64,000 nucleotides of DNA from Novosphingobium silvae (GCF_009856825.1 NZ_WVTD01000003.1:124001-188000), one strand, 5' to 3'; positions 35,332 to 44,490 are shown, counted from the stretch's first letter. Translations and numbers: made by a program. The notes: generated by a model from the sequence alone, not told the origin.

Positions 35332-36761
35332 GCTTCCACCTCCAGCACCGAGATGCGCACGCCCTGTTCGCGCAGCCAGAGACGGCGCAGCAGGTTCCCG
35401 GCGGCGGCGATGCGGTAGGAGGCCGAACCGCGCACGTCGGTGAGCGGGTCGAAGTCGTGCCCGAGCGCCTCGGCGGCGGCGGCGAGTGTCGCTTCGTCGA
35501 ACGCCTTGCCGCAAAGCGCGGCCTCACAGGCGGCGGCGCGGCGGGGCGTGGCCGCCATGCCGCCGAAGGCCACGCGGGCACCGGTGACGATGCCGTCCTG
35601 CACTTGCAGGGCGAAGGCGCCGCAAACCGCCGAGATGTCGCTATCGAAGCGGCGCGAGAGCTTGGCGATGTGGATCACCGTGTCGGCTGCGGGGCGCGGG
35701 ATGCGCACGGCTTCGACGAACTCTCCCGGCCGCAGGTCCTGGCTGCCGTAGGCGAGGAAGTAATCCTCCAGCGGAATGGTCCGCCGCCCCGAAATACTGC
35801 GCAAGGTCAGCTCCGCACCGAGCGCGATGAGCGCCGGCGGACCATCGCCGATGGGCGAGCCGTTGGCGATGTTGCCGCCGATGGTGCCTGCGTTGCGCAC
35901 CTGCAGGCCGCCGATGCGCCGCACCAGTTCACCAAGCTCGGGATGCAGGCGCGCCAGCGCCGCGTGGGCGTCGGCATAGCGGACTGCAGCGCCCAGCGTC
36001 AGCGCCCCGTCCCTCTCCTCGATCCGCGAGAGATCGGCGATGTCGCCAAGGAAGATCATGGTCCCGGGCGTGCGCAGGCCCTTGGTCACCCACAGGCCCA
36101 CGTCGGTCGCACCGGCGACGAGGCGCGCCTCCGGGTGCGCCGCCAGCAGCCCGGCCAGTTCGTCCGAGGTGCGCGGGGCGAACCAGCGCCGCCCCTGCCA
36201 CTCGCCCGACGCGCCCTGGCCCGCGATCCCGGCGAGAGCATCGACCACTGCCGCATCGTCAACGTGGGCGGGCGCGAGGCCTTCGCCCGCCTCCAGGATC
36301 GGACCATAGCCGGTGCATCGGCACAGGTTGCCCGCGATCACGTCCGCGACCGGCAGTTCGCAGCCCTTCGCACCGATCGAGCGGCCATGAAGCGACATGA
36401 CGAAGCCCGGCGTGCAGAACCCGCACTGCGAGCTGCCGTTCGCCGCCATGACGTCCTGCACGGGGCAAAGCGCTCCGTCGTGTCCTTTTAAGCTTTCGAC
36501 CGTCGTCAGCGCCTTGCCGTTCAGCATCGGCAGGAACTGGATGCACGAATTGACCGCTCGCCACGCCACGCTCGTTCCGTCCTCTTCCAGCGAGCCGACG
36601 AGGACCGTACAGGCGCCGCAGTCGCCCTCGGCGCAGCCTTCCTTCGTGCCGGTGCGGCGCAGAGTGTAGCGCAGATGGTCGAGCAGCGTGGCGGCGGGGT
36701 CCACCTGCGGCAGATCCACAAGTTCGCCATCGAGAAGGAAGCGCACGCCCGTGTGGTCCAT
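35328..36761 (-). CDS. xdhA: Xanthine dehydrogenase iron-sulfur/FAD subunit
   Basis: A 477-residue fused electron-transfer subunit. The N-terminal [2Fe-2S] domain has GCAEGDCGACTVLVG and VNSC; the second cluster domain has QCGFCTPGFVMSLH and NLCRCTGYG. The FAD domain follows from about residue 195 (ARLVAGATDVGLWVTKG, RNAGTIGGNIANGSPIGD) with the CO_deh_flav_C-type end. A GTG six bases upstream (36767) lies five bases after a strong GGGGGAG and is an alternative start giving 479 residues. In contrast to the other two molybdenum hydroxylases in this window, the Fe-S and FAD parts are fused. Confidence 0.95.
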   Translation of the reverse strand: MDHTGVRFLLDGELVDLPQVDPAATLLDHLRYTLRRTGTKEGCAEGDCGACTVLVGSLEEDGTSVAWRAVNSCIQFLPMLNGKALTTVESLKGHDGALCPVQDVMAANGSSQCGFCTPGFVMSLHGRSIGAKGCELPVADVIAGNLCRCTGYGPILEAGEGLAPAHVDDAAVVDALAGIAGQGASGEWQGRRWFAPRTSDELAGLLAAHPEARLVAGATDVGLWVTKGLRTPGTMIFLGDIADLSRIEERDGALTLGAAVRYADAHAALARLHPELGELVRRIGGLQVRNAGTIGGNIANGSPIGDGPPALIALGAELTLRSISGRRTIPLEDYFLAYGSQDLRPGEFVEAVRIPRPAADTVIHIAKLSRRFDSDISAVCGAFALQVQDGIVTGARVAFGGMAATPRRAAACEAALCGKAFDEATLAAAAEALGHDFDPLTDVRGSASYRIAAAGNLLRRLWLREQGVRISVLEVEA

Positions 36762-36768
36762 CGACACG

Positions 36769-37101
36769 TCAGCTCCCCCGGTAGGTCGAATAGCCGTAGG
36801 GCGAGACGAGCAGCGGCACGTGGTAATGGCCCGCGCGATCCGCGACGCCGAACTCCACCGGCACGACATCGAGGAACGGCGGGTCGGGCAGTTCCACGCC
36901 TTTGGCGCGGAAATACTGGCCGACGAAGAACTCCATCCGGTACGGCCCGCCCTGCAGTTCGGGCAGGCTGGGGCAGCGCCCGTCGGCATTGGTAAAGCCA
37001 TCGAACATCCAGGTGTCGCCCTCGCCGAAAAGCCGGATCTTCACTCCCGCCGCCGGGCAGCCATGGGCGGTGTCGAGGACATGGGTCGAAAGCGTGCTCA
37101 T
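36769..37101 (-). CDS. uraH: 5-Hydroxyisourate hydrolase
   Basis: A 110-residue transthyretin-like enzyme that opens 5-hydroxyisourate to OHCU. The N-terminal LSTHVLDTAHGCPAAGV holds a catalytic His, FTNADGRCPSLP is typical of the family, and the protein ends in the diagnostic YRGS. The ATG at 37101 overlaps the flavoprotein stop by 4 bp. The length is normal. Confidence 0.95.
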   Translation of the reverse strand: MSTLSTHVLDTAHGCPAAGVKIRLFGEGDTWMFDGFTNADGRCPSLPELQGGPYRMEFFVGQYFRAKGVELPDPPFLDVVPVEFGVADRAGHYHVPLLVSPYGYSTYRGS

Positions 37102-38528
37102 GCCACCTGCTCCGCAAGCGGCCACTGGCCCAGGAACTCATGCTCGTCGTAGGCGAGGAAATCGGCCACAAGTTCATCCTTGTCATCGAGGAACAGCTGG
37201 TCGGCCACGCCCCTGACCAGCTTCGGCAGGGCATTCTGCAGGCCCGACAGCGCCGAGGCGGAAAGGCCGAGGCTGACGAGCGCGGAATAGTTGAACGCGA
37301 AAAGCCCGTGCAGCGGCGCGCCGTCCACGCCTTCGCGCGGCAGGAACTCGAAAGCCGGGCCAAGGTAGGGATGCGCGTCGATCAGTGCGTTGCGCCTGCT
37401 CACCGGCAGCACGCGGTCTCCCCAGCGGGCGATGCGGTCGGCCACCTCGCCCAGTTCGGGCCGCAGCGCCGGATCGCTCACCAGGCCGGTCGAGACGACG
37501 ACGAAGTCGAAGTCGTGGTGACCCTGCGGCGTGGTGACACGCACGCCGCCGCCGGCGTGCTCGGCCACGTCCAGCCACGGCGCGCCGAGGTGAAGCGCGA
37601 AGCCGGGCCACGCCGCCGCGCGCTGGAACGTGTCGTTGGTGGGGGGCTGGTTGTGGCCGAGGAACGCGTCCATGGCGGCATACTTGGTGGCATCGTCCAG
37701 CGCGGGATAGCGCGCGGTGAAGCCCACGCGCTCCATGAAGCGGATCGGGTTCACGCGCGGCAAGGCCTTGCGCCGCATGAAGACCTCGGCCCCCGCCACG
37801 CCCTGCGACAGCGCATGGTTCGCGTTGTCGAACGCCGATGCCCCGCCGCCAAGGATGCCGATGCGCTTTCCGTGCAGCGCGGCATAGTCGATCGGATGGC
37901 TGGTGTGGGCCCAAAGGTGCCGGGGCAGGTTGTCGCGCACGATGGCGGGCGTGTGCCACTCTCCGCCGCCCTGGATGCCGGTGGCCAGCACCACCTTGCG
38001 GGCAAGGACAGGCGCCCGCCCGGCAAAGTGCAGGCGGTGAAGGCCTTCGCCCGGCAACGGCTCGATGCGCGTCAACCGGGCGCCGTTCTCCACCGGCAAG
38101 CCCAGCACGCGGCGATACCAGCGCAGGTACGCCATCCAGTCTCCCCGCGCGATCTTGTCGAGCGAGGCCCAGCCGTCCGCTCCGTGCTGCGCCTCCCACC
38201 AGGCGCGGAAAGTGAGCGAGGGGACGCCGAAGTCGATGGGGTTGAGATGCTTGGGCGTTCGCAGCGTGACCATGCGCGCATACGTTTCCCAGGGGCCCTC
38301 CATACCGTGTTCGTTCTCGTCGAACACGGCGGTGTTGACGACGCCTTCGCGGCGCAGGCCGAGCGCTGCGGCAAGGCCCGACTGGCCGCCGCCGATCACC
38401 GCCACGTCGAGCGCTGTCTCGCCCCAGGCGATGCGCGGCCGGACCCAGGCAGGGCGATCGAAGCCGATGAGCTCGAACTCACGAGCGAGCCGCGCCTCAA
38501 GCGCGGGAAGGCCGGTCGCGCCGCTCAT
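37098..38528 (-). CDS. FAD/NAD(P)-dependent monooxygenase, probable urate hydroxylase (HpyO-type)
   Basis: A 476-residue flavoprotein with two dinucleotide-binding sites: VAVIGGGQSGLAAALG (about 43-58) for FAD and IGILGGGASAFDNANHAL (about 218-235) for NAD(P)H. This two-Rossmann layout is that of N-hydroxylating and Baeyer-Villiger-like monooxygenases, not the PHBH-type fold of HpxO. It lies between uraD and uraH and overlaps both. No uricase, HpxO or PuuD-type gene is present, so it is the only candidate for urate to 5-hydroxyisourate, as reported for the Xanthomonas FAD-dependent urate hydroxylase HpyO. The flavoprotein class is certain; the substrate is inferred from position. Confidence 0.8.
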   Translation of the reverse strand: MSGATGLPALEARLAREFELIGFDRPAWVRPRIAWGETALDVAVIGGGQSGLAAALGLRREGVVNTAVFDENEHGMEGPWETYARMVTLRTPKHLNPIDFGVPSLTFRAWWEAQHGADGWASLDKIARGDWMAYLRWYRRVLGLPVENGARLTRIEPLPGEGLHRLHFAGRAPVLARKVVLATGIQGGGEWHTPAIVRDNLPRHLWAHTSHPIDYAALHGKRIGILGGGASAFDNANHALSQGVAGAEVFMRRKALPRVNPIRFMERVGFTARYPALDDATKYAAMDAFLGHNQPPTNDTFQRAAAWPGFALHLGAPWLDVAEHAGGGVRVTTPQGHHDFDFVVVSTGLVSDPALRPELGEVADRIARWGDRVLPVSRRNALIDAHPYLGPAFEFLPREGVDGAPLHGLFAFNYSALVSLGLSASALSGLQNALPKLVRGVADQLFLDDKDELVADFLAYDEHEFLGQWPLAEQVA

Positions 38529-38965
38529 GCCTGATCCTCGAGCCGCAGCCGCACGATCTCGCCGATCTGCTCCAGCGCGGTCGCGATTTCCGTCTCGCGC
38601 TCGTTGGCGAGGCGGCGCTCCATTGCATCGAGGATACCGGCCTTGTCGGTCAGGCGCACGCAGATGATGAAGGGAAAGCCGAAGCGCGCGCGGTAGGCCG
38701 CGTTCAGGGCGTGGAAGCGGTCGAACTCCTCCGGCGTCAGCCGGTCGAGCCCGGCGCTCGCCTGTTCGGCCGCGCTGGCGTCGGTCAGCGTGCGGTCGAT
38801 GGCAGCCTTGCCGGCAAGCTCGGGATGGGCGCGGATCAGCGCGAGCTGCTCCTGCTCGCTCGCATCGTACATGGCGGCCACAAGGTCGGCGTGGCGACTG
38901 CCGCTCGATGGCCGCGCATCGGCGCGTTCCTCCACCCAGGGGCTGTGTTCGAACAGGGCGGTCAC
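38525..38965 (-). CDS. uraD: OHCU decarboxylase (short N-terminus)
   Basis: A 146-residue 2-oxo-4-hydroxy-4-carboxy-5-ureidoimidazoline decarboxylase giving S-allantoin. The active-site His is in HPELAGK, with FPFIICVRL near the C-terminus. The GTG at 38965 is preceded by GAGGGGAG and overlaps the hpxZ stop by 4 bp. The protein starts almost at the FEHSPWV motif, so the usual first helix of about 15-20 residues before it is absent; the frame upstream codes no recognisable version of it. Function is probably kept because all catalytic residues lie downstream. Confidence 0.88.
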   Translation of the reverse strand: MTALFEHSPWVEERADARPSSGSRHADLVAAMYDASEQEQLALIRAHPELAGKAAIDRTLTDASAAEQASAGLDRLTPEEFDRFHALNAAYRARFGFPFIICVRLTDKAGILDAMERRLANERETEIATALEQIGEIVRLRLEDQA

Positions 38966-39342
38966 GATGTGCTCCCCTCTAGGCTGACGTGTGCCGAAAC
39001 CACTTTCCATCCATCCTCGAAGCGGACCCACGACTGCGTCTGGCGGCCCCTGCGCTCGTTGCCTTCGCGGTGGAACTCGGCATCGGCGGTGGCGAAGGCG
39101 TCGCCGTAGACGGTGATCGCGACGCGCCCGAGCCTGCGCTGCGGAGAACCGCCACGTCCCTTGCGGAAGGCGCGGATCTCCTTGATGCCGTAGAGCACTT
39201 CGCCCACGCCGTAGCGGTTGGTCGTGGGCGCATCGTGGAACAGCGCGTCCATCGCCGGAATGTCATCGGCCATCAGCGCCAGTTCGTAGGCGTGGAAGGC
39301 GTGGGTGACCTGCGCCACCAGCACCGGGTCATTGATCCGCAT
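38962..39342 (-). CDS. hpxZ: HpxZ/AtzH-like protein (DUF3225, NTF2-like fold)
   Basis: A 126-residue NTF2/SnoaL-like protein. Segments DAPTTNRYGVGEVLYGIKEIRAFRKGR and SHVSLEG-like C-terminus (HVSLEGSTS) are typical of HpxZ and AtzH. GGAGGGG precedes the ATG at 39342, which lies 14 bp inside the end of puuE. In Klebsiella, hpxZ belongs to the hpxWXYZ operon for oxalurate/oxamate use; all four are in this string. AtzH-type proteins act as small amidohydrolases or helpers of AtzE-type amidases. Confidence 0.85.
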   Translation of the reverse strand: MRINDPVLVAQVTHAFHAYELALMADDIPAMDALFHDAPTTNRYGVGEVLYGIKEIRAFRKGRGGSPQRRLGRVAITVYGDAFATADAEFHREGNERRGRQTQSWVRFEDGWKVVSAHVSLEGSTS

Positions 39343-40273
39343 CGGCCCCTCCCTGATAGGGATGCACTTCCATCCAGTGGCGCGCGATGTCGATGCGGCG
39401 GGCCACCCATGCGTCCCCGCTGGCGAGCACGTGGTCGAGGAACCGCGCCAGCCAGCGTGCGCGCCCGGGCTTTCCGGCAATGCGGGCGTGCAGGCCCACC
39501 GACATCATGCGCCCGCCCTCCTCGCACAGCTGGTCGAACGTGTCGCGCATGTGGCGGAAGAACTGCTCTCCCTCGGTGAACCCGTTCAGCGCGACCATCT
39601 TCATGTCGTTGACGTCGAGTGTATAGGGCACGACCAGCTGCGGCCTGCCGAACCGGATGTCCCAGTAGGGAAGGTCGTCGGCATAGCTGTCGGCATCGTA
39701 GGCGAAGCCCCCCTCCTCGGCCACGAGCCGGGCAGTGTTGGGAGAGGTGCGGCCCTGATACCAGCCGAGCGGACGCGCGCCGGTGAGCCTTTCGTGCAGC
39801 GCCACGGCCTTGGCGATATGGTCGCGTTCCACCTCCTCGGGCACGTACTGGTAGTCGATCCAGCGCAGGCCATGGCTGGCGACCTCCCAACCGGCGGCGA
39901 GCATGGCCTGCACCGCCGCGGGGTTCATCTCCATGGCCCGCGCCACGCCGAATACGGTGACGGGAAGATCGCGCTCGGCGAACAGGCGGTGCAGGCGCCA
40001 GAAGCCGGCGCGGCTGCCGTATTCGTAGAGGCTTTCCATCGCCATTGCGCGCGCCGGGTGGCTTGCGGCCCCAACCATCTCGGACAGGAAAGCCTCCGAT
40101 CCCGCGTCGCCGTTCAGCACCGAATTCTCGGCGCCTTCCTCGTAGTTGACGACGAACTGCACCGCCACGCGCGCGCCGCCAGGCCAGCGCGGATCGGGAG
40201 GCGTGGAGCCGTAGCCGACGAGATCGCGGATCACGGCAGCGTCTCCCGCGAAGGTTTCGCGCGCGGTGTTCAC
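39329..40273 (-). CDS. puuE: Cofactor-independent allantoinase PuuE (polysaccharide-deacetylase fold)
   Basis: A 314-residue PuuE allantoinase converting allantoin to allantoate. It has the family N-terminus RDLVGYGSTPPDPRWPGGARVAVQFVVNYEEGAE and the motifs GVARAMEMNPAAVQAML, EVASHGLRWIDYQ and GWYQGRTSPNTARLV. The GTG start at 40273 overlaps the pucG stop (GTGA); the open frame upstream has no family similarity. No metal-dependent AllB-type allantoinase is present. Confidence 0.93.
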   Translation of the reverse strand: MNTARETFAGDAAVIRDLVGYGSTPPDPRWPGGARVAVQFVVNYEEGAENSVLNGDAGSEAFLSEMVGAASHPARAMAMESLYEYGSRAGFWRLHRLFAERDLPVTVFGVARAMEMNPAAVQAMLAAGWEVASHGLRWIDYQYVPEEVERDHIAKAVALHERLTGARPLGWYQGRTSPNTARLVAEEGGFAYDADSYADDLPYWDIRFGRPQLVVPYTLDVNDMKMVALNGFTEGEQFFRHMRDTFDQLCEEGGRMMSVGLHARIAGKPGRARWLARFLDHVLASGDAWVARRIDIARHWMEVHPYQGGADADQ

Positions 40274-41517
40274 GACTTCGCCTCCCACGCCTCGATCGCG
40301 GCGGGAACGGCTTGCCCCAAAGTCAGCGCGAAGCCTTCCATCCGCAGGCACGCTTCCAGCGCGGCCAGGGTGAGGAGGACCTTGTGCTTCATGGCGTTGT
40401 AGCCCATCGCGCCCAGGCGCCAGATCCTGCCCTGCAGCGGGCCGAACGCGGTGCCGATCTCGATCTCGAAAAGCTCGCGCATGGCGCCGCGCACCGCCTC
40501 GCCGTCAACGCCCTGCGGGATATGGACGCCGGTCACGTTCGTCATGCGATGGCGATCGTCGCCGAAGACGGTGAGCCCCATCGCGCGCAGCCCGGCGGTC
40601 ATCGCCCGCCCTGCTGCGGCATGGCGGGCGTAGCGCGCCTCCAGCCCCTCGCCCAGCGCGATGCGGGCACATTCGCGCGCCGCATAAAGCATGCTCGTCG
40701 CCTCGGTATGGTGGTTGAGGCGCTTTTCGGACCAGTAGTCCATGATCATGGCGAGGTCGAAGTAGTTGGAGGATATGCGCGGCCCCTGCCCGTCCACCGC
40801 GCCTTCCCCCCGAATGCCGCGCTCCACATGGCGGCGCTGCCCGATATGCTCCGCCGCCCGGTCCGAGACGGTGATCGGCGCGGAGCCCGAAGGGCCGCCG
40901 AGGCACTTCTGCAGCCCGCCCGTCACCACGTCCACGCCCCAGCGGTCGGCGGCGAGTTCCATGCCGCCGATCGTCGCGGTCGCATCGACGTAAGAGAGCG
41001 CCCCGGCCGCGCGGCAAAGCGCACCAAGGCCGTCAAGCGGCTGGGCCATGGTGGTCGAGGTGTCGCCGTGGATCGTGGCGACCAGCCGGGGCCGCACGCG
41101 GGCGATCGCCGCCTCGATCCGCTCCATCGGCACCACTTCGCCCCAGGGTGCGTCCACCGTCTCGATCACCGCGCCAATGCGCTGCAGGATTTCGGTGAGC
41201 AGCAGGCCGAAGCGACCGAAGTTCACCACCAGCACCGCGTCTCCCGGCGCCACCAGGCTGACGAGCGCCGCTTCGATCCCGGCGCGCGCGGTGCCGTCCA
41301 CCAGCATGGTCCAGCGGTTCCGCGTCCCGAAGATCGGCCGGTAGAGCGCCATGACCTGGTTCATGTAGCCGGTCATCTCAGGGTCGAACTGGCCAAGCAG
41401 GTCGGCGCTCATCGCGCGAAGGACGCGCGGGTGCGCGTTGATCGGACCGGGGCCCATCAGCAGGCGCTGGGGCGGGTCGATCTCTCCGAACAGAAGCGGG
41501 TCCAGTTCAGGCGGCAA
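40270..41517 (-). CDS. pucG: (S)-Ureidoglycine--glyoxylate aminotransferase
   Basis: A class V PLP aminotransferase that makes oxalurate and glycine from ureidoglycine and glyoxylate. The N-terminal LLMGPGPINAHPRVLRAMS is typical. The PLP lysine is in GGLQKCLGGPSG and the cofactor Asp in VDATATIGG. I chose the TTG at 41517 because GGGAGAG stands five bases upstream, it overlaps the allC stop by 11 bp, and it gives the usual 20-25 residues before GPGP (415 residues). An ATG at 41589 would extend 24 residues into allC coding sequence. Confidence 0.88.
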   Translation of the reverse strand: MPPELDPLLFGEIDPPQRLLMGPGPINAHPRVLRAMSADLLGQFDPEMTGYMNQVMALYRPIFGTRNRWTMLVDGTARAGIEAALVSLVAPGDAVLVVNFGRFGLLLTEILQRIGAVIETVDAPWGEVVPMERIEAAIARVRPRLVATIHGDTSTTMAQPLDGLGALCRAAGALSYVDATATIGGMELAADRWGVDVVTGGLQKCLGGPSGSAPITVSDRAAEHIGQRRHVERGIRGEGAVDGQGPRISSNYFDLAMIMDYWSEKRLNHHTEATSMLYAARECARIALGEGLEARYARHAAAGRAMTAGLRAMGLTVFGDDRHRMTNVTGVHIPQGVDGEAVRGAMRELFEIEIGTAFGPLQGRIWRLGAMGYNAMKHKVLLTLAALEACLRMEGFALTLGQAVPAAIEAWEAKS

Positions 41518-42784
41518 GGCTCTCTCCCAGTCGCTGGATAAAGCCGAGCATGACCCGAAGCGCGATGTCCGCATCGGCAGGGCCGACATGCTCGGCCGGA
41601 TTGTGGCTGATCCCGTGGCGGCAGCGGATGAACAGCATGACGGTGGGACACAGCGCCGCCATGTTCATGGCATCGTGCCCCGCTCCGGAGACGAGGCGGC
41701 GCACCGGCTGCCCCGCCAGGACGAGCGCCTCGTCCATGAGGTCCATCAGCGCGGGGTCGCTGGGGCTGGATGCAAGATCGTGGATGAGCGCGGCGTCCAG
41801 TTCCAGCGCGCGGGCAGCGGCGATTTCGCGGAAGCGCTCGAGGATGGCGGCCGCAACCCTGTCCCGCCGCTTCTCGCTTCCCGAACGGACGTCGAGCGTG
41901 AAGCGCACTTCGCCGGGGATCACGTTGGCCGCGCCGGGCAGCGCCTCGATCATGCCAACGGTCGCGACGACATCGGAATCGTCGCCGCGCGCCATCTGCT
42001 CGGCGGCAAGGACCATGGCGGCGGCGCCTGCCAGCGCATCGCGGCGAAGGCGCATCGCGGTCGTGCCCGCGTGGCCTGCCATTCCCCGCACGGTGAGGGC
42101 ATAGCGCAGCTGGGCGGCGATGCCGGTGACGGTGCCGACCGCAAGCCCGTCAGCCTCGAGGACCGGGCCCTGCTCGATATGGGCTTCGAGATAGGCCAGC
42201 GTCCGGCCGGGCACTCGCAGCGCGTCCCGGTATGCGGCGATGTTCCCGCCCGGCGCATCCGGGCCTCCGCCAAAGCGCTCCAGCGCCGCCGCGAGCGAGA
42301 CCCCTTGCCCATCGACGATCGCCGCAAGGTCTGCGTCGAGCGTTCCGGCCACGGCCCGGCTGGTCAGCATGGCCGCGGGAAAGCGCGAGCCTTCCTCGTC
42401 GCCGAAGCCGTAGACCTCGATCGCGAAGGGGAGCCGGCGGCCCTGCGCGTGAAGAGCGGCGACGCACTCTATCCCCAGCATCACGCCAAGCGACCCGTCG
42501 TAGGGTCCGGCGTCGCGCACGCTGTCCAGATGGCTGCCGATCACGAGGGCCGGAGCGGAAGGGTCGGTGCCGGCGTAAGTGCCGACGAGATTGCCCGCCG
42601 GGTCCACCCGCGCGGTCATCCCGGCCTCTTCCATCCAGACCGCTACCCGGTCCACGGCGGCGCGGTGGGCCCGGGTCAGGTAAGCGCGAAACAGCCCGCC
42701 CTCCATGTCGCTGTAGGGCGCGCCCGCAAGCGCGTCGCACCGGGCGACCGCGCGCGCCCCGCCGGGGGTGTCGAGCGCCGTCAT
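41507..42784 (-). CDS. allC: Allantoate amidohydrolase (M20 peptidase family)
   Basis: A 425-residue binuclear-metal amidohydrolase of the AllC/hydantoinase-carbamoylase group. Metal-site motifs are IGSHLDSVRDAGPYDGSLG (His and Asp), GDEEGSRFP (Glu-Glu) and YLEAHIEQGP, with SGAGHDAMNMA and the C-terminal GISHNPAEHV. It yields ureidoglycine from allantoate, the substrate of the next gene. The ATG at 42784 has GGAG eight bases upstream. A ureidoglycolate-type specificity cannot be excluded. Confidence 0.9.
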   Translation of the reverse strand: MTALDTPGGARAVARCDALAGAPYSDMEGGLFRAYLTRAHRAAVDRVAVWMEEAGMTARVDPAGNLVGTYAGTDPSAPALVIGSHLDSVRDAGPYDGSLGVMLGIECVAALHAQGRRLPFAIEVYGFGDEEGSRFPAAMLTSRAVAGTLDADLAAIVDGQGVSLAAALERFGGGPDAPGGNIAAYRDALRVPGRTLAYLEAHIEQGPVLEADGLAVGTVTGIAAQLRYALTVRGMAGHAGTTAMRLRRDALAGAAAMVLAAEQMARGDDSDVVATVGMIEALPGAANVIPGEVRFTLDVRSGSEKRRDRVAAAILERFREIAAARALELDAALIHDLASSPSDPALMDLMDEALVLAGQPVRRLVSGAGHDAMNMAALCPTVMLFIRCRHGISHNPAEHVGPADADIALRVMLGFIQRLGESLAA

Positions 42785-42863
42785 CGCGAGAACTCCGCGC
42801 GCAGCCGCCCGCAGCCGGCATGGTGCGCCCGCGCCTGAGTGCGGGGCGGACAGATCGCGCGCC

Positions 42864-44477
42864 CTACCATCCCGCGACCGCCCCGTCGCTGCGCGGATCC
42901 GTCGCGCCCTGGAAAGTACCGTCGCCAAGGCGCACGAGCGCCCCGGCGTGGCCCATCGTCGCCGTCAGCGGGCCCACGCGCTCCACATCGTGCCCGGCTG
43001 CAGCAAGTTCGCCGTAGAGCCCTTGCGCAAAGCCGTCCTCCAGCTTGAGCGTGGTGGACTGCTCGCCCCATGTCCGCCCCAGCAGCCAGCGCGGGGCGCT
43101 GATCGCCTCCTGCAGGTCCATCCCGAACCGGGCGTAGCGGGTGAACAGCGCGGCCTGCGTCTGCGGCTGGCCCTCGCCCCCCATCGTGCCATAGGCCATG
43201 ACCCGTCCATCGCCGAACACCGCCAGCGCCGGATTGAGCGTGTGAAATGGCTTGCGGCCGGGCTTCAGGGCATTCCAGCCATCGGCGGCGAGGCGGAAGG
43301 AACTGCCCCGGTTCTGCCAGGTGATCCCGGTCCGGGGCAGTACGAGGCCCGAGCCGAACTCGAAGTAGGTGGACTGGATGCAGCTGACCACGCGCCCGTC
43401 GGCGTCGGCGGCGCCGAACCAGCAGGTATCGCCCCACTGCGGCGGCTGCGGCCATGCCAGCGCGCGTGCCGGATCGATCCGCGCGGCAAGCGCGTCCAGC
43501 GCGGTCGGGTCGGCCAGCAGGCCCTGGAAGTCGAACGCTGCATGGGCCGGGTCGCCCACGTGTAGATCGCGGATGAGGAAAGCCTGCTTGGTCGCTTCCA
43601 CCAGGCCGTGGACATGGTCGAACCCGTTCGCCTCACCGGCCTGCAGCCGGTCAAACAGCGCCAGGGTCAGCAGCGAGGCGAAGCCCTGCGTCGGCGGGGC
43701 GGAGTTGTAGAGCGCGGCGCCGCCGATCACCGTGTGCAGCGGCTCGGGCCGGGTCGCGCGGTGCGCGGCAAGGTCCTCGCCCGAGACGGGGCTGCCCAGC
43801 GCGGCGAGGTCGTCCGCGATCATCGCGCCAAGCTCGCCGCGGTAGAAGCTTTCCAGCCCATCGGTGGCAAGCGTGCGCAGCGTTTCTCCCAGCAGCGGCT
43901 GGCGCAGCACGTCCCCTTCGGCAAGCGGGCGGCCTTCGGGTTCGAAGATGCGCGCGTAGGCGCCGGGCTGTTCGCGCAGTTCGCCGCCCTTGGCCGCCGC
44001 GATGGCCGCTCCGCCGACGGTTACGCGCACGCCCACCTCGGCATGTTCGATCGCATCGCGCAGCAGGCGTCCGAGCGGCAGCGCCCCGCGCGCGCCCTCG
44101 ACCTCGCTCTCGCCCCCGCTCCCGCCCTGCCCCTCAAGCGCCGCCGCCCAGCCCGAGATCGTGCCTGCCACCGTGTTCGCGGCCAGGGGCCCGCGCGTCG
44201 GCACCGCGTCCAGCCCTGCGTAGAGCGAAAGGTCGGCGCCAGCCGCCGCCCCGCCGCAGCCGTGGATGGAGTGGACACGCCCGTCAGGCTCGCGGATCAG
44301 CCAGAACCCGTCGCCGCCGATCCCGGTCATGTGGGGATAGACGACCGCCAGCGTCGCCGCCACGGCAACGCAGGCCTCCACCGCGTTGCCGCCGTCGGCC
44401 AGTACGTCGCGCCCGGCCTTCGCGGCAAGGAAGTGAGGCGCGGTGACGATGCCGCTCTGAGCGCTGACGGTCTTCAT
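42864..44477 (-). CDS. hpxW: Gamma-glutamyltransferase-family oxamate amidohydrolase
   Basis: A 537-residue N-terminal-nucleophile hydrolase of the GGT family, lacking a signal peptide (it starts MKTVSAQSGIVTAPHFLAA). The self-processing nucleophile is Thr351 in WGDTCWFGAAD; the small chain begins there. GGEGQPQTQAAL and GHAGALVRL are family motifs. In Klebsiella HpxW hydrolyses oxamate to oxalate and ammonia, and the company of hpxX, hpxY and hpxZ supports this assignment over glutathione hydrolysis. Confidence 0.88.
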   Translation of the reverse strand: MKTVSAQSGIVTAPHFLAAKAGRDVLADGGNAVEACVAVAATLAVVYPHMTGIGGDGFWLIREPDGRVHSIHGCGGAAAGADLSLYAGLDAVPTRGPLAANTVAGTISGWAAALEGQGGSGGESEVEGARGALPLGRLLRDAIEHAEVGVRVTVGGAAIAAAKGGELREQPGAYARIFEPEGRPLAEGDVLRQPLLGETLRTLATDGLESFYRGELGAMIADDLAALGSPVSGEDLAAHRATRPEPLHTVIGGAALYNSAPPTQGFASLLTLALFDRLQAGEANGFDHVHGLVEATKQAFLIRDLHVGDPAHAAFDFQGLLADPTALDALAARIDPARALAWPQPPQWGDTCWFGAADADGRVVSCIQSTYFEFGSGLVLPRTGITWQNRGSSFRLAADGWNALKPGRKPFHTLNPALAVFGDGRVMAYGTMGGEGQPQTQAALFTRYARFGMDLQEAISAPRWLLGRTWGEQSTTLKLEDGFAQGLYGELAAAGHDVERVGPLTATMGHAGALVRLGDGTFQGATDPRSDGAVAGW

Positions 44478-44490
44478 GCGATCCGCCCCA

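Noticed and set aside
42864..44477. A secreted gamma-glutamyltranspeptidase for glutathione
   Set aside because: There is no signal peptide and its neighbours are hpxX, hpxY, hpxZ and ureide genes, so the oxamate amidohydrolase HpxW is the better call.
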